From DRWZ01 sp964601505 (GTDB lineage: Bacteria > Calescibacteriota > Calescibacteriia > Calescibacteriales > Calescibacteriaceae), in the NCBI GenBank assembly GCA_964601505.1, contig CAZRNR010000072.1, positions 1 through 8,558 on the forward strand: a stretch of DNA of 8,558 bases, read 5' to 3'. The notes under the pieces are model-generated. The model ran no database searches. It saw nothing but the letters and a program-made list of their open reading frames with translations, and was not told the DNA's origin. Made by a program: the position numbers and the translations under genes. Of the stretch, positions 1 through 6,692 are shown one piece after another (within the stretch, counting starts at the first letter, position 1; every line of letters starts with the position of its first letter).

Positions 1-48
1 AATCAGTATACTATGATTGCAACAGAGCAAATGATTAAAATTATTTGA
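1..48 (+). CDS. 3' end of an upstream gene (partial)
   Basis: The first frame is open from the window edge and reads NQYTMIATEQMIKII before a TGA at 46-48. The stop shares its last base with the ATG at 48-50 of the next gene (TGATG), an arrangement typical of translational coupling within an operon. Only 15 codons are visible, so neither the family nor the true start can be judged. An alternative is that this is non-coding leader of the phosphoesterase gene; the neat stop-start overlap favours a real gene end. Confidence 0.4.
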   Translation, partial: NQYTMIATEQMIKII

Positions 49-788
49 TGGCTTCTCATAAGATAGCTTTGATATCAGATATACATGCGAATCTGGAGGC
101 TCTTGAGCAAGTTTTAAGAGAAATAGAAAAGCAAAAAGTTGATAAGATAATATGCCTTGGAGACATAGTTGGCTACGGAGCTAATCCAAGGGAATGTATT
201 GAGCTTGTGAGAACAAATTGTAGTGTAGTCCTACTTGGTAACCATGATGAAGCTGCTTTTTCTCCTGAAATTGCACAGCTGTTTGTTGAACACGCTAAAT
301 TCTCGGCTCAATGGACTCGCAATCAGCTTGATGAAGAACACATAAATTGGATGAAATCATTGCCTTATACATATCAAGAAGGAGAATTCTTTTTCTCTCA
401 CGGTGCTCCTTATTCTCCTGAAGACTTTATTTATCTGGTATCAAGGGAAGCAGCGTATTGGTCTTTAAGGTATATAAAGTCTATAGGTGTAAACGCTAGC
501 TTTTGCGGTCACGCTCATATAACCTATGTCTTTGGATTTAAAAGAGACGGAAGCTTCGTTATAGATGCTCCAGATACCTTGGATTTCTCCGAGTATGATT
601 CTGTTTCCATAAACGTTGGTAGTGTGGGGCAACCAAGAGATGGTGATCCTCGTGCAGCCTTTGGGATAATTGAAGATAGATTCTACAGAAAGTTCAGAGT
701 AAATTATGATATAGAGAGTGCTTCAAGAAAAATAAGATTGGCTGGCCTTCCAAAAATACTTTATGAAAGATTATTTCTAGGAAGATAG
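48..788 (+). CDS. Metallophosphoesterase, calcineurin-like (YfcE/MJ0936-type)
   Basis: A 246-residue protein with the full dinuclear-metal signature of calcineurin-like phosphoesterases: SDIHAN (D11, H13), GDIVGYG (38-44, D39), GNHD (64-67), a histidine in FSHG (H118) and GHAH (154-157). Family members are cytoplasmic enzymes that hydrolyse phosphomonoesters or phosphodiesters with bound Mn, Fe or similar metals; the physiological substrate here cannot be told from sequence. The length fits the compact single-domain YfcE/MJ0936 type, with no signal peptide or extra domain. I start at the ATG at 48, which overlaps the preceding stop; a TTG at 45 would add one residue. No strong Shine-Dalgarno is visible, consistent with coupling to the upstream gene. 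The 3' end overlaps the convergent gltX gene by 12 bp. Fold assignment is firm; the biological role is open. Confidence 0.93.
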   Translation: MASHKIALISDIHANLEALEQVLREIEKQKVDKIICLGDIVGYGANPRECIELVRTNCSVVLLGNHDEAAFSPEIAQLFVEHAKFSAQWTRNQLDEEHINWMKSLPYTYQEGEFFFSHGAPYSPEDFIYLVSREAAYWSLRYIKSIGVNASFCGHAHITYVFGFKRDGSFVIDAPDTLDFSEYDSVSINVGSVGQPRDGDPRAAFGIIEDRFYRKFRVNYDIESASRKIRLAGLPKILYERLFLGR

Positions 789-2177
789 TGTGTGTCTGAT
801 CATAGATATTGCTTTATCTAATCTGCTTTCAACTTCTTCCTTACCAAGTACATATATTATATCAGAAAGGGGAGGACTTACAAGTTTGCCATAAAGTGCT
901 AATCTTATAGTTTGAGCTACATCTACTGTCCTGGTTCCGTATCTTTCTGATGCCTGTTTAAGGAAAGAATCAAACTTACCATCTTCAGATAGAAATCTTT
1001 TAAAGTCTAAAAGAATGTTTTCCCCAGTCTTGTTGAAGAACTTCTTTATTCCTTCTGTATCATATACCTCAAGATTGAGAAGTGGTATTATCATATCTTT
1101 CATTTCTATCATTGTTCTAACTCTTGTTTTTATCTGGGGCATTATCTTTTTAATTTTTTCGCGCTTATCTTCAAAGGATTTTTTAAATTCATCAGGTATG
1201 AAAATATATAGCCTTTTTATTATCTCATCGTCTGAGATTGTTTTTAACCAGTAAGAGTTAAGCCAATAGAGTTTTTTGAAATTATATCTTGCTGGAGAGC
1301 TATTGACTTGTGTTATATCAAAAAGCTCAATTAATTCTTGCATAGAGAAAACTTCCTTGTCTCCGTATGCCCAGCCAAGGCGTGCTAGGTGATTAATTAT
1401 TGCTTCTGGCAAAAAACCCTCTTTTATAATCAGATCATAAACATATATTGACTTCGAGAATTCCTCCCTTTTTGACAGTTTTCCATCGCCTTCATCCGGG
1501 AGTATTAAAGGAAGATGAGCAAATTGAGGAACCCACCCTAATATAGAAAACAGCAATATCTGCTTTGGAGTATTGGAGATATGATCTGCTCCTCTTATTA
1601 TGTGCGTTATCTTGAAATCAGCATCATCAACAACAGAGGCTAAATTATATGTAGGTGACCCATCGGATCTCATAAGTGTGAAGTCTTCTATCTCCGTGGT
1701 TTCAACCTTTATAGTTTTCATAACGATATCCTGGAATTTAACCTCAAGTATATCATCTGGAACCTTAAACCTTACGGCATATGGAAGATTCTTTATCCCA
1801 GCATTTCTACATGTTCTGGGATATTTTGGAGTTAGTCCAGCTTTCAGTGCATTTTGCCTGTATTTCTCAAGCTCTTGTGGTGTGCAATAGCATCTATACG
1901 CATATCCTTTCTCAAGAAGAAATTCAACAACTTCTTTGTATCTTTCAAGTCTTTCCGATTGTCTGAATTTCTGGTCTGCTTTTATTTCCAGAAGGGTAAG
2001 ACATTTTTCTATCTCTTCTTCAAAAACTTTCTGTGATCTCTCCTTATCTGTGTCATCTATACGGAGAATAAATTTACCTTTGTTCTTTTTGGCCCAAAGG
2101 TAAGAAAATAAAGCTGTTCTAGCAACCCCTATGTGAAATCTCCCGGTCGGAGACGGTGCAAATCTTGTTGAAATCAT
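777..2177 (-). CDS. gltX: Glutamyl-tRNA synthetase
   Basis: A 466-residue class I aminoacyl-tRNA synthetase that charges tRNA with glutamate in the cytoplasm. The N-terminal Rossmann fold carries PSPTG (8-12) followed by the HIGH-type motif FHIGVAR (HIG at 15-17). A zinc-binding pattern C96-x-C98 ... Y119-x3-C123 follows in the insertion. RGADHISNTPKQ (195-206) is the conserved glutamate/tRNA segment, and GKLSKR (KLSKR at 233-237) is the KMSKS loop. The remaining 220 or so residues form the helical anticodon-binding region, so this is full-length GluRS, not the short GluQ-RS lacking that domain. It may be non-discriminating (also charging tRNA-Gln) where GlnRS is absent, but that cannot be seen here. 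The start is the ATG at 2175-2177, with only a weak AAGA-like ribosome site. It converges with the phosphoesterase gene. Confidence 0.97.
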   Translation of the reverse strand: MISTRFAPSPTGRFHIGVARTALFSYLWAKKNKGKFILRIDDTDKERSQKVFEEEIEKCLTLLEIKADQKFRQSERLERYKEVVEFLLEKGYAYRCYCTPQELEKYRQNALKAGLTPKYPRTCRNAGIKNLPYAVRFKVPDDILEVKFQDIVMKTIKVETTEIEDFTLMRSDGSPTYNLASVVDDADFKITHIIRGADHISNTPKQILLFSILGWVPQFAHLPLILPDEGDGKLSKREEFSKSIYVYDLIIKEGFLPEAIINHLARLGWAYGDKEVFSMQELIELFDITQVNSSPARYNFKKLYWLNSYWLKTISDDEIIKRLYIFIPDEFKKSFEDKREKIKKIMPQIKTRVRTMIEMKDMIIPLLNLEVYDTEGIKKFFNKTGENILLDFKRFLSEDGKFDSFLKQASERYGTRTVDVAQTIRLALYGKLVSPPLSDIIYVLGKEEVESRLDKAISMIRHTLSS

Positions 2178-2178
2178 A

Positions 2179-2205
2179 AGTTATTCTTTTATACTCTAAA
2201 TAACT
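2179..2205 (-). promoter_or_regulatory. Inverted repeat immediately upstream of the gltX start
   Basis: AGTTATT (2179-2185) and AATAACT (2199-2205) are perfect 7-bp inverted copies flanking a 13-base AT-rich spacer and ending one base before the gltX start codon on the minus strand. On the minus strand the spacer contains TATAAA, which could serve as a -10 box, though a start that close would leave almost no leader. As RNA the hairpin would enclose the weak ribosome binding region. Function is inferred; the short AT-rich arms could arise by chance. Confidence 0.3.
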
Positions 2206-2234
2206 CGATTATGATTTTTAGAATTTGTTGCTGA

Positions 2235-2265
2235 TAAATAAAACAACTGATTTCTGTTTTATTTA
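2235..2265. repeat. Perfect 11-bp inverted repeat, 9-base loop
   Basis: TAAATAAAACA (2235-2245) pairs perfectly with TGTTTTATTTA (2255-2265) around the 9-base loop ACTGATTTC. It lies about 60-90 bp upstream of gltX, in the direction of its transcription. The arms have few G or C, and no clear T-run follows on either strand, so it is a poor intrinsic terminator; an operator or a relic of a mobile element is possible. Confidence 0.5.
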
Positions 2266-2364
2266 GGTACGCTTGAGAGGTTATATACTAAAAAGCATAG
2301 ATTTACATGATAAAATTGCCTTAAGAAGGTTTATATTGCTTTTTTTCTATAAACGAATATATAT

Positions 2365-2627
2365 AAAAATAAGATAGTTGTTAATTTTGACTCCCTTGGA
2401 TATAACGTCGATGGAATTGTTTGAATTTATGAAGCTAGAGGAGAAGCTTTGAGTTTTGCAGATAAAGCCGAACTTGCTAAAATATCCAAACCTTTCACAA
2501 TATTCTGTGCGAACTATTGATAAAGCTTAGATTCATACGATTCTGCAGGTGTGAAGAGGAAAACAAAGTTTCTCTAAAAGAGAATAAAGCATCAGAGAAG
2601 ATTCCCTTATCTTTTTTAGATCTTTAG
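2365..2627 (+). pseudogene. Decayed remnant of an unidentified protein-coding gene
   Basis: Protein-like sequence survives in pieces. One frame reads KNKIVVNFDSLGYNVDGIV, a TGA at 2422-2424, then IYEARGEALSFADKAELAK and KPFTIFCANY, ending in TGA TAA at 2518-2523. A second frame then carries RFCRCEEENKVSLKENK and continues to TAG at 2625-2627. Charged residues and plausible secondary-structure patterns on both sides of the internal stop suggest an original reading frame now broken by at least one nonsense change and one frameshift. I do not recognise the family, and the open stretches are short enough that chance cannot be excluded. It lies directly upstream of the miniature transposon in the same gene-poor gap as other degenerate sequence. 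Confidence 0.4.
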
Positions 2628-2642
2628 AATAATCCATAAATT

Positions 2643-2906
2643 AATTAACTGAGGGGTGTTCATAATTAAGCAAGAGTTTATCCTTACCCCTCCTGCTCCT
2701 ATTACATGGATTAATTTTTTATATAAAGAAGAGGTGATGGAATTATGAACACCCTTGATAAAATAGGTTATATTCTTTATGAGTATTCGCTTTGCAAATA
2801 TTTATGGGTATTTAAAAATAGAATGAAGTGGAATATGTGAATTTCAGGAATAGAGTTTAAAATTATTAAAAAATGATTGAGAATTATGAACACTCCTCAA
2901 TTAACT
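2643..2906. mobile_element. Miniature inverted-repeat element (MITE-like, 248 bp) with 8-bp target duplication
   Basis: The element proper spans 2651-2898. Its ends GAGGGGTGTTCATAATT (2651-2667) and AATTATGAACACTCCTC (2882-2898) are inverted copies matching at 16 of 17 positions. Immediately outside both ends lies the same 8-bp direct repeat AATTAACT (2643-2650 and 2899-2906), the hallmark of a transposition event. A third copy of the end sequence, AATTATGAACACCCT, lies inside at 2741-2755 in the orientation of the right end. There is no transposase, only a 31-codon reading frame, so this is a non-autonomous element probably derived from a larger insertion sequence by internal deletion. Several families make 8-bp duplications (for example IS256, ISL3, IS6), so I do not assign the parent. 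Mobilisation would need a transposase in trans. Confidence 0.82.
2745..2840 (+). CDS. 31-codon reading frame inside the miniature element, possible transposase start relic
   Basis: The ATG lies within the internal copy of the element's end sequence and is preceded by a good ribosome binding site, GAGGTG at 2731-2736, eight bases upstream. The product begins MNTLDKIGYILYEYSLCKYL and ends after 31 residues at TGA 2838-2840. The well-placed ribosome site and the location inside a non-autonomous transposon suggest the surviving 5' end of the parent's transposase gene, cut short by internal deletion. I cannot match it to a family, and it may equally be a chance frame. Confidence 0.3.
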   Translation: MNTLDKIGYILYEYSLCKYLWVFKNRMKWNM

Positions 2907-3123
2907 TCAGGTGGAATAAAACGAGTAATTGCTTAAATAATAGATTATTCTAAAAATATGGAAATATCACGCGGTATGAGTTGAAAATTTTGTTAATGCC
3001 TGATATGATACATAGAGAATAATTTTGGATAATCTATCTATAGTAAAGGAATCTATAACAAAATATTAGTTTGGAATAATGTGTATAACTACCTAATTAA
3101 AAAAATGAAAAGGGAAAATATAA
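2907..3123. other. Gene-free stretch between the miniature element and the methyltransferase
   Basis: Apart from the right arm of the 12-bp inverted repeat (2943-2954), I see no gene, RNA or convincing promoter here. One short frame at about 2975-3024 reads RYELKILLMPDMIHRE before a TAA and could be another eroded coding fragment, but it is too short to support. The last bases, AAAAGGGAAAATATAA before the ATG at 3124, give the methyltransferase a modest ribosome binding site. Confidence 0.35.
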
Positions 3124-4530
3124 ATGGAAAGGATATTATGTAAATCTAGAGCAAAGAAACAATTAATGGTAAAAGATGAAGCATTAGATTACGAAATTTT
3201 TCAATTTACAGTGGATAAAGCTCTAAAAAACATAAAAAAAGATTACGGATTGTTTTTTACTCCTCAATGGATTGTCGATTTTATGGTTAAGTTAGTTAAT
3301 TTTAACGAACTTGTTAATAAAAAAGATTTAGCCATACTGGAACCTGCTTGTGGGTTAGCCCAATTTTTAATGGGGATAAAGAAAAACTATCCTTTTATTT
3401 TTAAAAAAGCAAAACTTATTGGAGTCGAAATAAACCAGGAAGTTATAAATTATCTGAAAACCTTAAACATTGATGGTTTTAAATTAATTGAAGGAGATTA
3501 CCTTCTTTGGGAAAGCAAAGACTATTTTGATTTAATAATTGGAAATCCACCATATGGTATTCCAAGTCTTTCGGAACACTATACAATAAAAGTTCCACCA
3601 TTAGTAAAAGAAAAATATAAAAATCTGTATGAAACATGGTATGGAAAATACAACGTTTATGGTGCATTTATAGAGAAATCAATTAAATTACTCAAGCCAG
3701 AAGGACAATTGATTTTTATCGTTCCAGCTACATTCATTATTCTTGATGAATTTAAAAAACTAAGAGCTTTTTTATCTCAAAATGGTAAAGCTGAAATAAT
3801 ATATTTGGGTTCAGAGGTCTTTCAACCGGAAGCTGATGTTTCAGTACTTGTTCTTAATTTCATCAAATCAAGTATTTTAGCAAACACGGTGGAACTTTCT
3901 GAATACAAGGGAGGTAAAATAAAAACAATAAAAGTTGGATCTAACTGGAAAGGTGAGATAGTTACATTTGAGACAAATTTTAGTAAGGCTTTGGAATCTA
4001 ACTCATCCTATAAGTTAGGTGATATTTACGATATAAGAATTTCACCAAGAACTCCAGAAATTAAAAATAACCCATACATAGTTAAAGATGAAGTTCCCAA
4101 TAGTGATTAATACTTACCACTCCTAAATGGCAAAAATCTTAAATGTAAGAAAATTGTCTATGATAATATCAGTGGTTATTGGATTAAAAAATCGGAAATA
4201 AAAAAACTTAGAAAATACTTTGGTTCACCACATATCGTAGTTGGATTAGGTTTTAGGGAAAATGGTGGAGTTGCAGCTGCCTACGATGAAAAATGTTATC
4301 CCTGGATGGGTGATGTTTACCATCTTTTAAGAAAAACTGGTTTATTTGATTTAAATTTTGACATGAGTGATATGGATGTTGTTGATTATCTCAATTCTGA
4401 ATATGTTAAACATTATGTAAAGGATGTTTACAGAGAAATTACTTACCATCTGAGCATTACTCAATTGAAAAACCTACCATTACCTAATAAAAGGGAATGG
4501 AAGAGGATAAAGGAAGAGAAAATATCATGA
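3124..4530 (+). pseudogene. TaqI-like N6-adenine DNA methyltransferase, interrupted by an in-frame TAA
   Basis: This is a type II, gamma-class N6-adenine methyltransferase that would methylate host DNA from S-adenosylmethionine to protect it from its partner endonuclease. GLFFTP (42-47) is the N-terminal motif X. EPACG (73-77) is motif I for cofactor binding. GNPPYG (140-145) contains the NPPY catalytic motif. After residue 328 (PNSD) there is a TAA at 4108-4110, and the same frame then continues without a break from YLPLLNGKNLK to the TGA at 4528-4530. The continuation includes residues typical of the C-terminal target-recognition domain of this family. One base change, for example from GAA, would explain the stop. 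An in-frame TAA sits just before the ATG at 3124, which fixes the start region. As read, the first 328 residues keep the catalytic domain but lose most of the recognition domain. The endonuclease remnant overlaps its end by ATGA. Confidence 0.85.
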
Positions 4531-5276
4531 AGTATGTAATTTAAAGAACTCCAAAGGTTTAGAGAATTTTTAGAATCTATTCCACTTGATGAATATCATA
4601 AAGAATTAAAAGATGTTAAATGTTTGGAGCAAGACTTGCCTAAGGAGATATTACCTTTAACCTCGATATTTAGATATTACTGGGAGCAGAGGAATTTTTT
4701 AAGTTTTGAGGATTGGTTTGAAAAGTTTTGGGAAGAAATTAATACTAATTCAGTAAGTAAAAGCTCACTTGAAAAGTTCAAAAAGTATTACTTTAACAGA
4801 GAATTAGATGAAGATATTGGTTTAAAATAGGATTTAAAGCAAGAATTTATCGGACATGGATTTCTATCCTTACCCAGTTAGATTTTTGTTATTTGTTTGG
4901 ATATGTTTGTTTCAACCGAAACAGATAACTTAAACTTGAATGTAGTGCTGAGTTAGATATGAAAGGAATTGATGCAAGGGTGAATAATATTGAAATTTCA
5001 GATAGCTAAAATCATCCAAATGAAAGAGGCTCGTAGTGCAAGTAAAAGGAAAAATTTAGTTATTATTCCTTATCCGATGTTTAATATTGATGAACTTGAA
5101 AGGAAAATTCTTAATAATATTTTATTAGACTTTCAAACGGTTTTGTTGTTTTTCATGAGAATTACCTCAAACCTATAATAGGTAATCAAATTTATCGGAA
5201 ATGCCAAGGTAAGCGTAGGAATAACTGGATTTATTTCATATGTTCTAAATTTTTGATCTTTTTATATCTATACTGA
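4527..5276 (+). pseudogene. Degenerate TaqI-like type II restriction endonuclease
   Basis: About 250 codons of endonuclease survive across shifting frames, close to the 263 residues I recall for TaqI. The original start is probably the ATG at 4527, overlapping the methyltransferase stop as ATGA. It reads MKYV, then continues in another frame as FKELQRFREFLESIP up to a TAG at 4828-4830. The frame shifts again to IGFKARIYRTWISILTQ. A TAA at 4926-4928 is followed in the same frame by SAELDMKGIDARV; its two aspartates five residues apart match the TaqI active-site segment as I recall it. It shifts again near 4990 to FQIAKIIQMKEARSASKRK, and near 5110 to NGFVVFHENYLKPIIGNQ, ending by the TGA at 5274-5276. 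That makes about three frameshifts beyond the one near 4540, plus one nonsense codon. The intact enzyme would be expected to cut TCGA (inference from family). As it stands it cannot be made. Confidence 0.78.
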
Positions 5277-5358
5277 GGAATAATAGTATCAAACAAGGGT
5301 GGATCAGCAACAAGTTAATTAATTTTTTATTTTTAGAAAATTATATTTTAGTATTATA

Positions 5359-6684
5359 GTGAAATTTATAGGAAAATATACGGCGGATAGGATAATTGAA
5401 ATTTTTGCAAAACATATATCTTCTGCAAAAGTTAATCTTTTCAAAGAAGTTGGTTTCGATCTTATAATTGGAAGGAGAGAAGGTATATGGATTGAAGATG
5501 TTCAGACTGGTAGGAGGATAATAAACTGCCATTCAAATGGCGGTGTATTTAATCTTGGACATAGAAATCAGAAGATAGTTTCAGTTCTGAAGGAAGCTCT
5601 TGATGAACTTGATATTGGTAATCACCATCTTATAAGTGAGGCGAGAGCAAGGCTTGCTGAATTTTTTGTTTCTTTAGCTCCAAGATCCTTAGATAAGGTC
5701 CTATTCTTCTCAGGTGGTGGAGAGGCTGTTGATTTTGCTATAAAGCTTGCAAGAGGCTATACTAGAAAGAGAAAAATAATCTCAGCATATGGGGGGTACC
5801 ATGGACATACAGGGCTTGCCCTAGCAGCGGGAGATATTAAATACAAAAAATATTTCCTACCTCTTGCTCCGGGATTTATTCAGGTTCCGTTTGGAGATTT
5901 AGAGTATCTATCAAAAACTATTGATAATGATACTGCTGCTGTTATATTTGAAACGATTCCTGCTACATATGGAATATATATCCCTCCAAAGGATTTTTTC
6001 AAGAAGGTAAAATCTCTATGTGAAAAATATGGTGCTCTTTTGATAATAGATGAAATTCAAACTGGACTTGGTAGGACCGGAAAGCTTTGGGGAATACAAA
6101 ATTTTGATGTTGTTCCAGACATAATGGTTGTCGGAAAGGGGCTGAGTGGTGGAATTTATCCTATGGCTGCAGCTTGTTTCAAAAGTAAGTATGAATCTGT
6201 TTTTAAAAAAGAACCTTTTCTGCATGTATCAACATTCGGTGGATCAGAGCTTGGTTGCATCGTTGCCCTTGAAGTCCTTAAAATCTCAAGTTCTACAGAA
6301 TTTCTTGAGAATGTAAATTATATAGCAAAGATCTTTGCGGATGGATTTAATCAGCTCAAAAACGATTTTTCCAATTATATCACAGAAATAAGGCAGCTTG
6401 GGCTTATGATGGGGGTAAAATTTAAAAATGAACTCTGGGGACCTCTTATGTCAAAAGCTTGCTTTGATGAAGGTTTGCTCTGCGTTTATTCAAACAATGA
6501 TAAATCCGTTCTCCAAGTATTGCCTCCTTTGATATTACAAGAAGATCAAGCAAGGGAAATTATTTTGAGGTTGAGAAAAGCTATTGAAAGAGCTTCAGAT
6601 AGACGATACCAGCTTAAAGTTATATCATCTTTTGTGAAAGCCCAGATGAAGAATCAGATTGATTATTTTAAATCGCTTTTTTGA
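5359..6684 (+). CDS. Class III PLP-dependent aminotransferase
   Basis: A 441-residue fold-type I aminotransferase of the ornithine/acetylornithine group (class III). Visible landmarks are GGVFNLGHRN (61-70), SGGGEAVDFAIKLAR (118-132) for phosphate binding, YHGHTG (147-152), DEIQTGLGRTG (231-241) with D231 contacting the pyridine nitrogen, and VVGKGLSGG with K260 as the Schiff-base lysine. The family transfers an omega or alpha amino group, usually with glutamate or 2-oxoglutarate, but the substrate cannot be named. Acetylornithine aminotransferase is possible, yet the N-terminal 40 residues and the pairing with a kinase-like gene point to another role. I start at the GTG at 5359. It lacks a clear ribosome site, but no ATG lies near and an upstream in-frame TAA at 5320-5322 limits extension. 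AT-rich sequence just upstream (TATATT, TATTAT) could hold a promoter. The next gene follows within 8 bases. Confidence 0.92.
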   Translation: MKFIGKYTADRIIEIFAKHISSAKVNLFKEVGFDLIIGRREGIWIEDVQTGRRIINCHSNGGVFNLGHRNQKIVSVLKEALDELDIGNHHLISEARARLAEFFVSLAPRSLDKVLFFSGGGEAVDFAIKLARGYTRKRKIISAYGGYHGHTGLALAAGDIKYKKYFLPLAPGFIQVPFGDLEYLSKTIDNDTAAVIFETIPATYGIYIPPKDFFKKVKSLCEKYGALLIIDEIQTGLGRTGKLWGIQNFDVVPDIMVVGKGLSGGIYPMAAACFKSKYESVFKKEPFLHVSTFGGSELGCIVALEVLKISSSTEFLENVNYIAKIFADGFNQLKNDFSNYITEIRQLGLMMGVKFKNELWGPLMSKACFDEGLLCVYSNNDKSVLQVLPPLILQEDQAREIILRLRKAIERASDRRYQLKVISSFVKAQMKNQIDYFKSLF

Positions 6685-6692
6685 CTTTTTCT

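Larger units (their letters stand above)
2623..2954. repeat. 12-bp inverted repeat flanking the miniature transposon
   Basis: TTTAGAATAATC (2623-2634) and GATTATTCTAAA (2943-2954) are perfect inverted copies. If the 248-bp element and one copy of its 8-bp duplication are removed in thought, the arms would be about 50 bp apart, giving a stem-loop just after the stop of the decayed gene. It may have been a hairpin or the ends of an older element into which the newer one inserted. The arms are AT-rich, so the function is uncertain. Confidence 0.4.

Noticed and set aside
1015..2036. Several open frames of 60-96 codons on the plus strand opposite gltX
   Set aside because: They lie wholly antisense to a clear glutamyl-tRNA synthetase gene, lack family motifs and have low-complexity hydrophobic content typical of shadow frames.
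2671..2690. Shared word ATCCTTACCC at about 2680 and 4867 as a dispersed repeat
   Set aside because: The match is only 10 bases, its flanks do not align, and the second copy lies in endonuclease coding sequence; chance is likely.
3479..3667. A 62-codon minus-strand frame inside the methyltransferase
   Set aside because: It overlaps the NPPY catalytic region in antisense and has no independent support.
4108..4110. Stop codon recoded as selenocysteine or pyrrolysine
   Set aside because: The codon is TAA, not TGA or TAG, and no recoding structure is evident; a nonsense mutation in a decaying locus explains it.
4527..5276. Programmed frameshifting to make the endonuclease
   Set aside because: About four shifts plus a stop codon would be needed and no convincing slippery heptamer with a downstream structure stands out; decay is simpler.
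5341..5532. A 63-codon minus-strand frame over the start of the aminotransferase
   Set aside because: It is antisense to conserved aminotransferase coding sequence and has no recognisable motif.
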